Assembly (NCBI RefSeq): GCF_032884065.1
Contig: NC_088883.1
Location: 31,816,568 to 31,880,567, forward strand
Reading direction: 5' to 3'
Length of the DNA: 64,000 bases
From: Artemia franciscana
Lineage: Eukaryota > Arthropoda > Branchiopoda > Anostraca > Artemiidae
Shown here: in pieces, positions 10,036-21,470 of the stretch
Layout: every line of letters begins with the position of its first letter
How positions within the stretch are numbered: position 1 is the first letter of the stretch
The notes under the pieces: generated by a model
Told to the model about the DNA's origin: nothing
What the model saw: only the letters and a program-made list of their open reading frames with translations
Databases searched by the model: none
Made by a program: the position numbers and the translations under genes

Positions 10036-11690
10036 AGTGGATGTAAATACGTCAACAAAGGCAGTGACATGGCAGTTTTTGGCTTGCAGCCCGAAATCAA
10101 AGATATCGACGAAATCGTACAATATCAGGCTGGAAGATACATAAGCAGTAATGAAGCTGTTTGGCAAATTCTTTCATTTCCGATTCATGAACGTAGTCCA
10201 GCTGTTGTTCACTTAGCGGTACATTTACAGAATGGTCAACGTGTTTATTTCTCGGAAACCAACGTGCAACAAAGCGCCCTGAATCCACCGGATACAAAGT
10301 TAACCGGTTTCTTTTCGCTTTGCAAAAATGATTCTTTTGCAAAAAAAGTGCTGTATACTGAAGTGGCTTCGTATTACACGTGGAATACTAAAAATAAAGT
10401 ATTTGAACGACGAAAACAGGGTAAATCAGTCGACAGCCAACCTACCATCTTCAAAGATACCACGATAGGAAGACTCTACACCGTTCACCCCGATCAACAT
10501 GAATGCTTCTTTCTACGCCTGCTTTTGGTGAATGTACCCGGTCCGACATCCTTTGAGTATTTGAGAAACTGTAAACGGTACTATACATGACACTTACCGT
10601 AGTGCATGCCAAGCTCTGAATTTATTGGAGAATGACCAACACTGGGATAACTGCATCAATGACGCGTGCGAAACGTCAACTCCAAGTCAAATTCGTGCAT
10701 TGTTTGGCATCATTTTAACAACTTGCTCTCCATCAGCTCCTACAGAGTTATGGGAAAAATATAAGTCAAAAATGTCCGAAGATATACTCCATCGAAAACA
10801 GTTAGAGACGTCAGATATGACTTTTGATTTTACATCAGAAATTTCTAATACACTTTAGTTATTATAGAAGATTTGTGCGTATGTATGGCAAACAAACCTC
10901 TTCAGGACTTGGGAATGCCTTCACCTAACCGTATCGCTGCTGTTTCGACATGTGTAGAATTGGATCGTGAACAAAGTTACAGTACGAGTGATCTATTGTC
11001 GTATGTACAAAATAACATATCCAAGTTAACGTCGGAACAAAAAGACATTTATGATACGATAATGCATTGTGTCGATAACAACGTTGGAGAAATTTTCTTT
11101 TTGGATGCGCCAGGAGGTACTGGTAAAACGTTTGTGATAAAACTGATTCTGGCATCAATTCGATCAAAAAATGATATAACGTTGGCAATTGCGTCGTCCG
11201 GAATAGCCACAACATTGCTGCCTGGTGGAAGAACTGCTCATTCCGCTTTGAAATTGCCTCTGAATTTGCATTCTACAGAAACTCCCACGTGCAATATTTC
11301 CAAATCATCTGGGTTGGGTAAAGTATTGCAGCAATGCAAACTTATTATTTGGGATGAGTGCACAATGGCACACAAAAAATTGCTCGAGGCTCTGGATCAA
11401 TGCTTGAAAGATTTGCGAGGGAAGTCGAAACCCTTTGGCAGCACATTAATATTGCTTGCGGGAGATTTCAGGCAAACATTACCTATAATACCTAGATCAA
11501 CTCCTGCAGACGAAATGAATGCTTGCCTGAAAAATTCTAATTTATGGGCACACGTAAAAACATTAAAATTAACTACAAATATGCGTGTCCGATTGCAAAA
11601 CGATGACTCTGGTCAAACATTTTCAGATCAATTGCTGGCAATTGGAAACGGAAAGCTCCCAGTAGACTCAATTTCAGGACGTATACAGCT
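10036..11690 (+). pseudogene. Helitron 1 Rep C-terminal region and first half of PIF1-like helicase
   Basis: It begins inside the Rep tyrosine region (KYVNKGSDMAVFGLQPE). It runs through the conserved Rep-helicase linker (IVQYQAGRYISSNEAVWQIL; CFFLRLLLVNVPGPTSFEYL) and enters the helicase at about 11030. Walker A is APGGTGKTF near 11105-11135, Walker B is LIIWDECTMAHKK near 11340-11380, and motif III is LLAGDFRQTLPII near 11455. Its reading frame from 10873 is open for almost 300 codons up to the point where the hAT-like element enters, at SISGRIQL. A frame break near 10590 and a stop near 10857 separate the earlier parts. The helicase resumes at 14876. Confidence 0.88.
11683..11690. repeat. 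8-bp target-site duplication, left copy
   Basis: ATACAGCT lies immediately before the terminal TAGGGTGGAG. The same 8 bp follow the other end at 14868-14875. Removing the insert plus one copy restores the helicase sequence ISGRIQLPADF-type, as in Helitron 3. Confidence 0.95.
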
Positions 11691-12007
11691 TAGGGTGGAG
11701 CTTATTTTAAAAATTTTTGAAATATTATTTTCTTACCCCCCTAAGTTGTTCCATATCACCTGAAAACATTGTAGAAAAAGTTTGAGCCATTTATAATAAT
11801 GTTTAGGGGTAGCTCAAGTACCTCAAAGATTAAGAAAAAAAGTAAAAAAGAAGGAAAAAGTAAAAAAGAAGGATTTCGAGCAACTTGTATTTTGCCTAAA
11901 AACACATAAACAAAATTGTTTAGTTCCTATTTATTGTTGACCGGATAGAGTCTGTTTCCTGCTATCGGGATAAGCTCTGCGGTGTTCATTGACAACTTGC
12001 AGCAGAA
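11691..12007 (+). repeat. Left terminal inverted repeat of the hAT-like element
   Basis: It matches the reverse complement of about 14570-14867 at roughly 95% by eye over 300 bp. Two small gaps are at the AAAGTAAAAAAGAAGG duplication (near 11840-11870) and an A-rich spot. It includes a reversed copy of the last ~25 codons of the transposase and its stop. Confidence 0.9.
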
Positions 12008-12370
12008 CCAGACATAATTTAGCCGGCAATGCAAAATTTCCATCCTTCAGAGATGAACGTGTTCAGACTTGTTTGCTTTTGACCGGTTGCGCTTACTAGA
12101 GTCTCGGACACCAAGACTCAGTCTGGTGTAGTTTTTTTGCTCGAGGCGATATTGTATCAGTTCTGTTTTGTTATCAGTGTTGTTTTTTTTACAATAATAA
12201 GCTAACTGTGTATTAACTTGTCTCAAGACAGTAGATTTCTATAACGTTAATGACTACTGAGCGTTGATTGACGAATTTGAATGTAACTGAGCCTATTCTT
12301 TTGTTGGAGAAGCAATGAGTTGAACAATTTTTGCTCTTTTTTCTAAAAAAAATTCACCCTACCTAAGTTC

Positions 12371-14645
12371 ATGATTATAAATTCTGTTTTCTTTTTATTT
12401 CAGACCCAATTGAGACTGAAAATGTTAGCAAATGCAACTAGATCTCGAACAGAGTTATATCTCATTGGTAGCTCTGTGTCTGAATTAAGAGGTAGCAAGC
12501 TGCCTTCATTGCGAATGGCTCTTGGGTTCTTCCTTCATCTCCACCTTGAACTGAATGAGACCATTAGGCACTCGTCGGCTGCTGCTGTAACCGAACTAGC
12601 AAAGTTTTGGCGGAAAGCTCGAATTCCAATGAAAGATCATCAAAACTTTCAAACCAAGCTTGAGCAGGCAATTTAAGAATGGCGTCTTCTCAAGAAGAAC
12701 AAAGCACGAAAGTCATCAACTCAACAGGCGAGAGAGGCGGCCTTCGTATCTAGGCTCGAGTATCTTTTTGACATCGCTCACGCCGATGCCCTGAACACGA
12801 TGTCAATACAAGAAGAAAAAGATTTCTTGTTAGCCCAGCGAGAAAAAGGGAGACGGGGGTCAATGGTTGGCGTAGATGAAACACTAGCTTGCAAGGAGAA
12901 AAGGGTGTCTGAGAGAGAGCAGCAAACACTTAAAAGACGACAGCAAACAGAGAACATACAACAGATAGAGGCTTCCACAGCCGAACTTACCACATCTGGT
13001 TCAGAGATCAGCGCAGCAGAAGACGTTGACAGTGAGGGGGCTGTTGGAGGAAGCAGAACTCAAAAAAGAAAGAGGGGCCGAAAAGCTGTAGTTACACCTG
13101 AACTAGCAGCAGCTCTTGATCGTACTAAAGTATCAGACCGCAAGGCTGTTTTCGTCATAGCAGAAACTGCCAAAAGCTTAGGAATGACTATTGACCAACT
13201 AGCTCTAAATAGAGATTCAGTTCGCCGACTCAGAGCAAAACATCGAATTCACAGTTCTGCAAGCATCAGAGCCAAGTTTCAGAGTGATGTTCCCCTTGTT
13301 GTCCACTGGGACGGCAAACTGATCCCCGACCTCATTGGAAAAGAGAAGGTTGATCGTCTGCCTGTTTTGGTTTCCGGAAAAGAAGTTTTACAGCTACTCA
13401 CAGTAGCCAAGCTTCCATCCGGAACAGGCGAGGCTCAGGCTTCTGCTGTCTTCGGAGCTATTGAAGACTGGGGCATACCCGGCAACATCCGAGCCATGTG
13501 TTTCGATACTACAAGCTCAAACACTGGCAGGATCTCTGGTGCTTGTGTTCTGTTGGAGCAGAAGCTAGGTAAGGAACTCTTGTCACTGGCTTGTAGACAT
13601 CATATTATGGAGCTCGTCATTGGTGCTGCGTTTCGAGTGTGCATGGGATCGACATTTTCTCCTGAGGTTCCACTCTTCAAACGCTTCCAGGACTATTGGA
13701 GATTCATAGATACAGATAAATATGAAACAGGAATTGCAGCTGATGATGTGGCGCGTCTAGTGGATGACATCAAACCAAGTACCATCGATTTTGCTAACAA
13801 GCACCTTGAATAGAGCCAGCCGAGGAATGATTACAAGGAATTCCTGGAACTTGTGCTCATCTTTCTTGGTGCTACTCCTGCGAGAGGAGTACGATTCATG
13901 TCACCCGGAGCGATGCACCATGCCAGATGGATGAGCAAAGTGATATACAGTTTAAAGATCTGGATGTTCAAGGCTCAGTTTAGACTGACTCTCACAGAAG
14001 AAAAAGGTTTGCGTGACGTGTATGTGTTTGCAGTACGTGTGTACCTGAAAGCCTGGATCTCTGCACCTTTAGCCTCAGGTGCTCCGTACAGTGACCTACT
14101 ACTGCTGAAGTCGCTGCTCGAGTACTCGTCCATCCATTTGGCAATCTCAAAGGCCACATCAAACAAGTTTTCCGGTAACTTGTGGTATTTGTCACCCGAA
14201 CTCGTTGGCTTGGCTTTCTTCGACAGTCGCGTCAGTTCGTCGACGAAGAGACGGATGGTGAGTGCCATGCAGAGTGAAGACGACCAGGAACAGGAACATA
14301 CCAAGCGTATCACCATTGATCTTGATTCAGCCAAGAATAAAAACCTGGAACATTTTGTTACAGCAAAGTCAGCAAAACTTTTTCAAATGATGGATCTTCC
14401 GGATGGATTTCTCACAGTTGATCCAGACTTTGGAAGATAGACACGACTACAAGCTAGCGTCAGAAACTGTGAGGTCACTCAAAGTCGTCAATGACCACGC
14501 TGAGCGAGGAGTGGCACTCATTCAAGAGTACAGCGGTTTTATAACCCAAGATGAGTCGCAGCTGCAATTTCTGCTGCAAGTTGTCAATGAACACCGCAGA
14601 GTTTATCCCGACAGCAGGAAGCAGACTCTGTCAGGTCAACCATAA
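12371..14645 (+). pseudogene. hAT-like transposase (three in-line segments)
   Basis: A single reading frame runs from about 12403, just after a good splice-acceptor sequence (CTTTTTATTTCAG). It continues to 14440 with two in-frame stops: TAA at 12674-12676 and TAG at 13811-13813. A frame change near 14430 then leads to the C-terminal 65 residues ending at 14645. Recognisable parts are a basic coiled N-terminal half, VPLVVHWDGKLIPDL, a probable catalytic Asp in MCFDTTSSNTG (near 13500), LACRHHIMELV (near 13590), HHARWMSKVIYSLKIW (near 13925; the conserved Arg-Trp of hAT enzymes) and LWYLSPELVGLAFFDS (near 14180). Full length would be about 740 residues. It is dead as it stands but only lightly damaged, so the insertion is fairly recent. 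Confidence 0.85.
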
Positions 14646-14867
14646 ATAGGAACTAAACAATTTTGTTTTTATTTTTTTAAAGCAAAATACAAGTTGATCG
14701 AAATCCTTCTTTTTTTCTTTTTTCTTAATCTTTGAGGTACTTGAGCTACCCCTAAACATTATTATAAATGGCTCAAACTTTTTCTACAATGTTTTCATGT
14801 GATATGGAACAACTTAGGGGGGTAAGAAAATAATATTTCCAAAATTTTTAAAATAAGCTCCACCCTA
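14570..14867 (-). repeat. Right terminal inverted repeat of the hAT-like element
   Basis: This is the partner of the left terminal repeat. Its inner 75 bp are the end of the transposase coding region (QFLLQVVNEHRRVYPDS to the TAA at 14643-14645), so this stretch is both gene and terminal repeat. Confidence 0.9.
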
Positions 14868-14875
14868 ATACAGCT
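14868..14875. repeat. 8-bp target-site duplication, right copy
   Basis: ATACAGCT is identical to the left copy, and the Helitron helicase resumes with ACCTGCTGATTTCTG. Confidence 0.95.
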
Positions 14876-15546
14876 ACCTGCTGATTTCTGTAATTTAGTG
14901 ACGTCCAAAAATGAATTGATTGAAAAAGTATTTCCGAATATTCTAAACAATTATAAAATAATAAATGGCTAAGTGAAAGAGCGATTCTTGCACCCAAAAA
15001 TATAGACGTCCACGAAATCAACAATATTGTTTTGACCAAGATTCGAGACCAGGCAGTCCTTTACAAGTCAGTCGACACAGTTTTGGAACCAAATGAAGCG
15101 GTTAATTATCCATCTGAATTTTTAAATTCCGTGGATCTTTCAGGGCTTCCACCACACGTGCTACAACTAAAAATAGGCGTACCAATAATACTTTTAAGAA
15201 ATATCAACCCACCAAAGCTTTGCAATGGCACGCGACTTGCCGTAAAAAAAAAAAAAAAACAATGGAAAACCTAATAGAGGCCACAATCTTGACAGGGCCT
15301 TTCGAGGGTGAGGCTGTTCTTATTCCTCGCATTCCCATGATTCCAACGGATCTGCCTTTTCAATTTAAAAGATTGCAATTCCCAATTCGATTAGCATTTG
15401 CAATCACCATTAACAAAGCTCAAGCTCAATCATTAGAAAAATGTGGTATAGATATTAATACTGATTATTTTTCCCATGGACAATTGTACGTGGCATGTTC
15501 GAGGGTCGGTAAACCTGACAATCTATTTATATGCAGCGACAATTAG
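14876..15546 (+). pseudogene. Helitron 1 helicase, second half
   Basis: It continues the PIF1-like helicase: [57 protein letters not shown]. After a frame change in a long A run (15243-15259) come [20 protein letters not shown] and [19 protein letters not shown] (helicase motif V). [19 protein letters not shown], the motif VI region with the conserved Arg, leads to a stop at 15546. The order and sequence are those of Helitron helicase C-termini. The frame change in the A run looks like a slippage mutation. Confidence 0.88.
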
Positions 15547-15943
15547 ATAGCGAAGAATGTTGTATATTCGCAAGTTCTACGCAGTTAATTTGTATTGTAT
15601 CTATCTATCTATCTATCTATACAAAAACAAGTTGTGTGTATGCATGTTTGTTTGTTTGTAAAAAGAGCGTTTGCATATGACGTCATTATTATTACATAAG
15701 GCTTTGTATATGCACAAACAATGGTAAAGCCAAGAATGTTATATATTCGCAATTTTTACGTAGTTCAAAACACATATATAAATCTATTTATATTCATAGG
15801 TGGTACACAGGGACACAACTACAATGGCGTGTAACTAATATGGCGCGTAACGACTTACGCGCGCGCGGGGAGGCTTGGGGGGGTGCGAAGCGCCCCCACC
15901 AACTTGGTGTTGGGATGGCGCAAAGCGCCACCCCAACAGCTAG
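15547..15943 (+). other. Helitron 3' non-coding end with terminal hairpins
   Basis: It holds a (CTAT)n run at 15596-15620. An internal AAGTTGTGTGTATGCATG block resembles the Helitron 5' tip, followed by a GACGTCA box. Two duplicated copies of the CAAGAATGTTATATATTCGCAA-like phrase come next, then the GC-rich end with two hairpins and CTAG. The GC-rich tail, rich in GCGCGTAAC repeats, is shared with the ends near 47.7, 52.55, 53.2 and 58.7 kb. Terminal hairpins of this kind act as the rolling-circle termination signal in Helitrons. Confidence 0.8.
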
Positions 15944-16068
<125 letters not shown>

Positions 16069-16082
16069 TAAATAAAAAGAAA

Positions 16083-17450
16083 TTTTTTTAACTGAAAGTA
16101 AGAAGTGACATTAAGACTTAAGACCGATGGAAACTATTCCGTAGATGAGAGGGGCTGTACCCTCCTCAACGCCTCGCTCTTCACCCTAAAGTTTGGCTCT
16201 TTGTTCCAACTCCACTTTTTGGAACAATAAAAACTTTTGTGTAAAGAGCGTGGTGCTGAGGAGGGGACAGCCCCTTTCATATACGGAATAATTTCTGTTT
16301 TTTTAAGTTTTAATGTCACTTTTTACTTTCAGTTAAAACAAACAACTTGTTTTTTATACTTAATTTCTAAAGGTTTTTCATATAGTAGAGGTTCGAATTT
16401 GGCTAAATGTATATGAAAAATTAAAACAAAATTTGCATATTAATTTTGACGGATTTATTCCGTATTTCAAGGGTCACCCCTCCTCAAAACCTTACTTTTT
16501 TCGCTAAGGCTGTTAGAATTTCTAAAAAGCTTCACCTTCTAATTAAGCTGCCTATTTTTTTTAGTAGAAGCTCTAAAAAACTGGGACAAACAATCGAACT
16601 TTAGCATAAAGAACAAGGTATTCAGGAAGGGGCCACCTTTCATATATGGAATAATTTCTGCTCGTTTTTCAAATAATGGTTTGAATCTGGTTCATTCTCT
16701 ATGAAATATACCCCTCCCCCTCATCGAAAACTCTTCCATGGAAATTTCATCCAAAGTAAATCCCCCCTCCCGTCAAATTTTCTTCAGACAATTCCATCCT
16801 GGCTGAGAATCTCCCGTACCTGTAAAACTCTTTGCGGACAAATCAGACTGAAAAATTCAACTTGCATTCTTTCACTTGAATACGATTTTATTCTCTAATC
16901 GGTCTCTCTTGCACTTCAGAAATCCCCTCTTTCGTGATAAATATTTCCTGGAAATCAAAACATCCGGAAAAGAAACCCCTGGATAATTCTCCCGGAACAT
17001 ATCCAAACAAAAAATTTGGCAAAGAGAATGTAAGACAATTAAAAGAATTTCGTATAGCAATTCTGTTGGATCCGTTTAGTGTAGCATTTCCCCTGGAATA
17101 TTCATCCCCCCAACAGAAGTTTCCCTCCCTAAGGAAAATTCTCCTGAAGAAATACACTCCAAGAACACCCCCCCCCCAAAAAAAAGTCTGTATACTTTGC
17201 AATGACAAATTCTATGCGTAAACAATAAGTAAATTTCATAGCTTCCAGACCTTTCCCAAGGGACTTTGGGGCGTCATTTTACACTTAAAGATTATTTTGG
17301 AGAAAAAAAGGTGTGAAAGGGGGCCCAGTTGCCCTCCGACTATTTTGGTTACTTAAAAAGGGCACTAGAATTTTCAATTTCTGTTCCAATGCATCCTCTC
17401 CCAATCTTATAGGACCATTATTTCGATATGATCACTAATTAATTAAAAGA
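16083..17450 (-). repeat. Dispersed repeat family R, copy 2 (reverse)
   Basis: It begins with a complete copy of the family's large hairpin: AACTGAAAGTAAGAAGTGAC at 16091 pairs with GTCACTTTTTACTTTCAGTT at about 16315-16335, with GAGGGGCTG and CAGCCCCT inside. A second partial hairpin arm lies near 16590-16670. A C-rich interior (16700-17200, with TCCCTCCC blocks) and the AAAAAGGGCACTAGAA phrase near 17355 are shared with copies at 33.8-34.2 and 47.25-47.4 kb. No protein is recognisable. Confidence 0.75.
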
Positions 17451-17799
17451 ACTAATTTTATAATACTGAGGATAAAGCATACAATGATATTTCTGTTTGT
17501 AATTATCAGTGATTTTTGTTCTTGAGATTTATAATTATAAAATAGCATATTTTCAAAACAAGTATGGCATTCAGTAATGCACAAATGAAGAAATAGTCTT
17601 GAAAAGGTTTAGGAGGCGCTAGTCTTATTCCTGTTTGTGGTAAAAAAAATTTTTGTTTCAAGTTTGACTGAAGTATTCGTTTTGGTGTCTGTTTGTTTTT
17701 TAATTCATTTCTTGATCTATAGCAGTATCTGTTATCCTCGTATTTGACGTGACAACAATTTTCATTTCCTTTTAGGTTTCATTTGTTTAAATAACAATT
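17451..17799. other. Stretch with no recognisable feature
   Basis: AT-rich; nothing was recognised, although it may belong to the family S repeat that follows. Confidence 0.35.
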
Positions 17800-18075
17800 T
17801 CTGTCTGGTCAAGTTTAAATTACTATAGGGCTTAATTTCTGGTTACTATGGGGTTTATTTCAGTCTTTACCCGGTTGCACCTGACGCTATAATCATAATA
17901 CAAATGAGAATTTCGTAATGAAAAAAATGTATCCCCCTTCTCAAGCCTCGTCTCGTATTTGTAGTCTTTGAGGCTGTAGGTTTATGTCTCCACCTTGCCT
18001 CCTACCTCCACCTTTCTTTGCCTCCTCTCTTCCTCTTGTTTGACCTGAAGTATCTGAAATGACTCATGAACTATA
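17800..18075 (+). repeat. Dispersed repeat family S, copy 1
   Basis: The stretch from AGTTTAAATTACTATAGGGC through GTTGCACCTGACGCTATAAT, GAATTTCGTAATGAAAAA and GAGGCTGTAGG to the CCTCCTCTCTTCCTCT block recurs in inverted orientation at about 31630-31880. The function and class of the repeat are unknown. Confidence 0.75.
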
Positions 18076-19080
18076 AAATCATCAAATCAATTTTTTTTTT
18101 AAATCAGAAAATTTTCTGGGGAGGGAGTAGCAGACGCAATAATGACAATGGGGGTTGGGTGATAGTTTAAGTGGTCTAGGGCACCAAACTACAATTATAT
18201 CTCAAAGAAGACGAATTTGCAATCAATTTAAAATTCTGAGAAGCTAATTAATTTAAAACTATCAATAACTATATTTTAGGCTTCCCAGTGTCAAAAGAAG
18301 TAATGCCAAACGGTGGCAGTACTGGATTCAACAAAGTTGTTACGCTTTATTTGTAATGAAAATAGGCTACGTTTGGTGATCTGTAATTGCGTATTGGCTA
18401 TAATGAAGGAGGGTGAGTCATTCTTTAGGTGGGGGTAGGGTATATTCCTACAAAGGTACATTTTAATGGACAAACTGCTTACTCTTCATGGGACTTCAGA
18501 TAAATGTTGAAAGAGGCAGGGGAGAGTAGGACTTAATCAAAATATTTCTCTATACAGCTAAAATGTTACATTCCCATATCTAAAAGCACATAGGTGGAAA
18601 GACAAAACAGGTTATCATCAGGTTCGCCAGGGAATTTATTTGGGGTGGCAAATACTGCTAGGAACTTAGTTTTCAGCAATTTTAAATGGTAATATTATTT
18701 TCCTATTCGTATAAAGTACTACAATGTAACTAAACGAATGTATGTAATGTATTTATCGATAAGAAAATCCTATTGTGGAGGTTGTAATGGATTCAGTTAT
18801 GTAGAAGATCAAAAGTTTCACAGAATTTCCATCCATACAAACAATGCTACTCTTTTTTGTCCCAATCGAAATTCTTTAGCAGTAATACTAACAAGAACTT
18901 TTCACCAGAATTACTATTTATCGCCAATTTTTTAAGTATATTCAGATTTTATCTTAAATCGAAATGGCAAATTTAATGTAGGACGGCACTAATGAACGTA
19001 CAATTATTGATTTACATTATTGATTTTACATTTTTACCTCTAATTACGTTTTGGTTAGGCCTGGGTATATAATATTTTTC
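18076..19080. other. Stretch with no recognisable feature
   Basis: No domain, RNA gene or element ends were recognised. Confidence 0.4.
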
Positions 19081-20640
19081 AAAGTACTAAAACACTCTTG
19101 TTTAACGAAGAAAGTGTTGAGAAGGGGACAGTCCCCCTTATATACAGATTTCTTTCTATTTATTTTAAGTTTTGAACTTGCTCCTTACTATAGATGAAAA
19201 ACCTTTTCTGTTTGTTTAATTGCATTTCATGAAACTGTAATGTGTTATGAATAGAATACTTTTGTTAGCACAGAAAACTATCAATATTTCAATGAGCTCT
19301 ATTTGGATTTTGATGGATAATCAAGCAGTTCGTGGAAACGAACTGTAAGTAAGGAACGACCGGGCTCCAAAGTAACCGAAACTAAAAAAAAATGGAAATT
19401 TGATACCAATAGACATATCAAAAGTATTGGTTTATTGTGCTGATTCTAAATATATAAATTTCATTAAGTTCAATCTTACCCATCAAAAGTTACGAGCCTG
19501 AGAAAAACCGTCTGATTTCTAAAAAAGGGCAAATACTTCCTAGAGTTCATAGAATTTTAATGAAAAACACATCATCCGATTCAGTATATCAAAGAACCCT
19601 ACTTTTGAGGTTTCAAGCTCATTTCTAAAAAAACGTGGAATTTTGTAATTTTTGCCAGAAGAAAGATCACGGATGCGCGTTTATTTGTTTTATTCCACCA
19701 GATGTTACTACATTGACCCAGTGGGCTTAGAACGTCGGGAAATGATTCATTCTAGTTCTAGTGTCTTTTTTAAGTGACCCAAAAATTGGAGGGCAACTAG
19801 AATCCCTCCTATGCGAGTTTTTTTCCCAGAATCATTCGATCAAATCTGAGGTATTTGTTTTCCACATAGTTGAAAGGCCCAAAAACTATGTCTTTTGACA
19901 TAAAGTGACCCCCTGAAGTCCCCGGAGAAAGATTTTAAAGTTATAAAATATGTCCATTTTTTATACTAGGAGATATGGATATATTTTTCGGATGGGAGGG
20001 GAGGACAAAGTTTCTGCTGGAATAATTTTCCATGAAGAAGGACGATTCCGGAAAGTGAGCTTTTCAAGGGATATTTTACACTGGGTGAATTTGCCACAAT
20101 TTCTATACGAAATTTCCTTACATGTCTTACTTTCTCTTTACCGATTCAATTTTGTAAGTGGATATGTTAAGGGTCATTGTCCATGGTAAATTTTCGCCAG
20201 AATTAAATTGTCTAGAGATGTTTCTGTGGGGAGGGGGATTATTCCTTGTAGGTGGAGCCAGGTATCCTGGCGTTATTTAGAAAATGATTAGAAATTAAAC
20301 AAAAATCATATTTTTCAACTGAAAGTAAGGAGCAACATTAAAACTTAAAGTGAACAGAAACTATTACGTATATGAGGGGGGTTGCCCTATTCTGAACACC
20401 TCAGTCTTTACACTAAAGTTTAAAGCTTGTTCGGATTCATTAAAATGACTCCTGAAACACCAAGGTCATTTAATTAGAACAATAAGTAAACTTTTTTTGA
20501 AGTGCCAAAAAACTATAGCGTGAAAAGCGAAGTGTTGAGGAGTGGGCAACCCCCCTCATATGCATAATAACTTATGTTCGTTTTAATTTTTAATGCTGCT
20601 CCTTATTTTCAGTTGAAAAAAACTGTTTTTTTTTTCTTTA
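19081..20640 (+). repeat. Dispersed repeat family R, copy 3 (nearly full, forward)
   Basis: A lone arm of the large hairpin (19100-19195) comes first. A fuller copy then begins at the small perfect hairpin CAGTTCGTGG-AAACGAACTG (near 19327) and GTAAGGAACGACCGGGCTCC. The interior has CATCAAAAGTTACGAGCCTG (near 19480) and TTTTTAAGTGACCCAAAAATTGG (near 19770). It ends in the large hairpin, AACTGAAAGTAAGGAGCAAC (near 20320) pairing with GCTGCTCCTTATTTTCAGTT (near 20605) across about 250 bp. With the copy at 32.9-34.65 kb it gives the best view of the family's full order. Confidence 0.8.
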
Positions 20641-21149
20641 TTTGATGAAGCTTACGGACCAACATTTTTCTAAACTCAATGGAAAAAGTATGTCAATTAA
20701 AGTAAAAGTATAAAAAAAGAAAGAAGTAATTAATTACAAAAAACACCCAAAAATAGCCTACTTACAAAAACTAGGATATAGATTTCAAGTATTCTATTCT
20801 GTTAAGTAATACTAAAGCGTTGGTCGGATATTTTTTTTTAGCAATATCGACAGTTTTGAACCTGGTTATCAAACACCAAAGTATTTGATGCTTTTTGACT
20901 CAGTGTTTACAAAAGTAGCACACTATCAAAGTAGTTTGTTCAAAGTAAAACCTTAAAACCAAGATTGGGAAAATCAGATAAAAATTTTTAAGTCAATATC
21001 TTTAATTTAATTTTGAATCCAAAAAACCAATCTTTATGACAACTTTATGCTAGACAACTGAAAATTTCTTAATCTTTTTCAAAGTGACAACTAGATAATG
21101 CAATTACACCTGGAGAAAATAAATAAATATAAAACACAAAAAGCGCGTC
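20641..21149. other. Stretch with no recognisable feature
   Basis: AT-rich; nothing was recognised. Confidence 0.4.
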
Positions 21150-21164
21150 CGTACGGGGGGGGGG

Positions 21165-21470
21165 GAATACAAAAATTCCCAGTATTCCGTTCAGGGGAAA
21201 CCTTTCCGATTATAGTAGCTTCATATATCAGCTCATGGGTACTCTGGCAATGCAAACAAAAGTTGAAAATTTAACCACTTATAATCGGTGTTGCCCAAAC
21301 CCTTGTCCACTTCCAAATTATTGCTGACAATCCATCTGTTCCAGGTAATGATCCACCTCTCATTCTTTCTAGCAATTTCTTTGCCTCATCTTGGTTTACA
21401 GGCTGAAAAAGCTCTTGATCTTTTTCAGCAATAGGTCTATATGACCACTGGCTTTCTAATCCTACAGTGT
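21165..21470 (-). pseudogene. LINE reverse transcriptase, N-terminal fragment
   Basis: The reverse-strand translation reads GLESQWSYRPIAEKDQELF, VNQDEAKKLLERMRGGSLPG, TDGLSAIIWKWT, then IFNFCLHCQSTHELIYEATI. This is the normal run-up to the RT palm in LINEs: the PGTDG box, then LFN.CL...PP.W..A.I. The catalytic palm motifs are not present because the element is cut off. Confidence 0.75.

Larger units (their letters stand above)
11691..14867 (+). mobile_element. hAT-like DNA transposon inserted in the Helitron helicase
   Basis: It is a 3,177-bp element with perfect ends (TAGGGTGGAG ... CTCCACCCTA) and an 8-bp duplication of its target. Both are usual for the hAT superfamily. It encodes one transposase-like protein in the middle. 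The inverted terminal repeats are unusually long (about 300 bp). Superfamily assignment rests on the 8-bp duplication, the TAGGG start, and a protein with a D...CRHH...RW order that resembles hAT catalytic spacing. Other 8-bp-duplicating families such as P are not excluded. It is younger than the Helitron. Confidence 0.88.
8251..15943 (+). mobile_element. Helitron 1, autonomous type, decayed and split by a DNA transposon
   Basis: Helitrons are rolling-circle DNA transposons encoding one long Rep-helicase. The left end reads AAGTTGTCTGTGTCTGTG. The right end has two GC-rich hairpins (GGTGCGAAGCGCCCCC and GGCGCAAAGCGCC) followed by AACAGCTAG, with the CTAG terminus at 15940-15943 next to a T, as the family requires. 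Between them lie the Helitron-like N domain, remnants of Rep, and a PIF1-type helicase with Walker A and B boxes. A region around the Rep HUH motif is missing compared with the copy at 47.7-52.5 kb, so this one was dead in trans before or after the hAT-like insertion. Without the 3.18-kb insert it is about 4.5 kb. Confidence 0.9.

Noticed and set aside
16888-17221. Overlapping frames of about 100 residues on both strands
   Set aside because: They fall in the C-rich interior of family R, whose other copies are not open at the same place.
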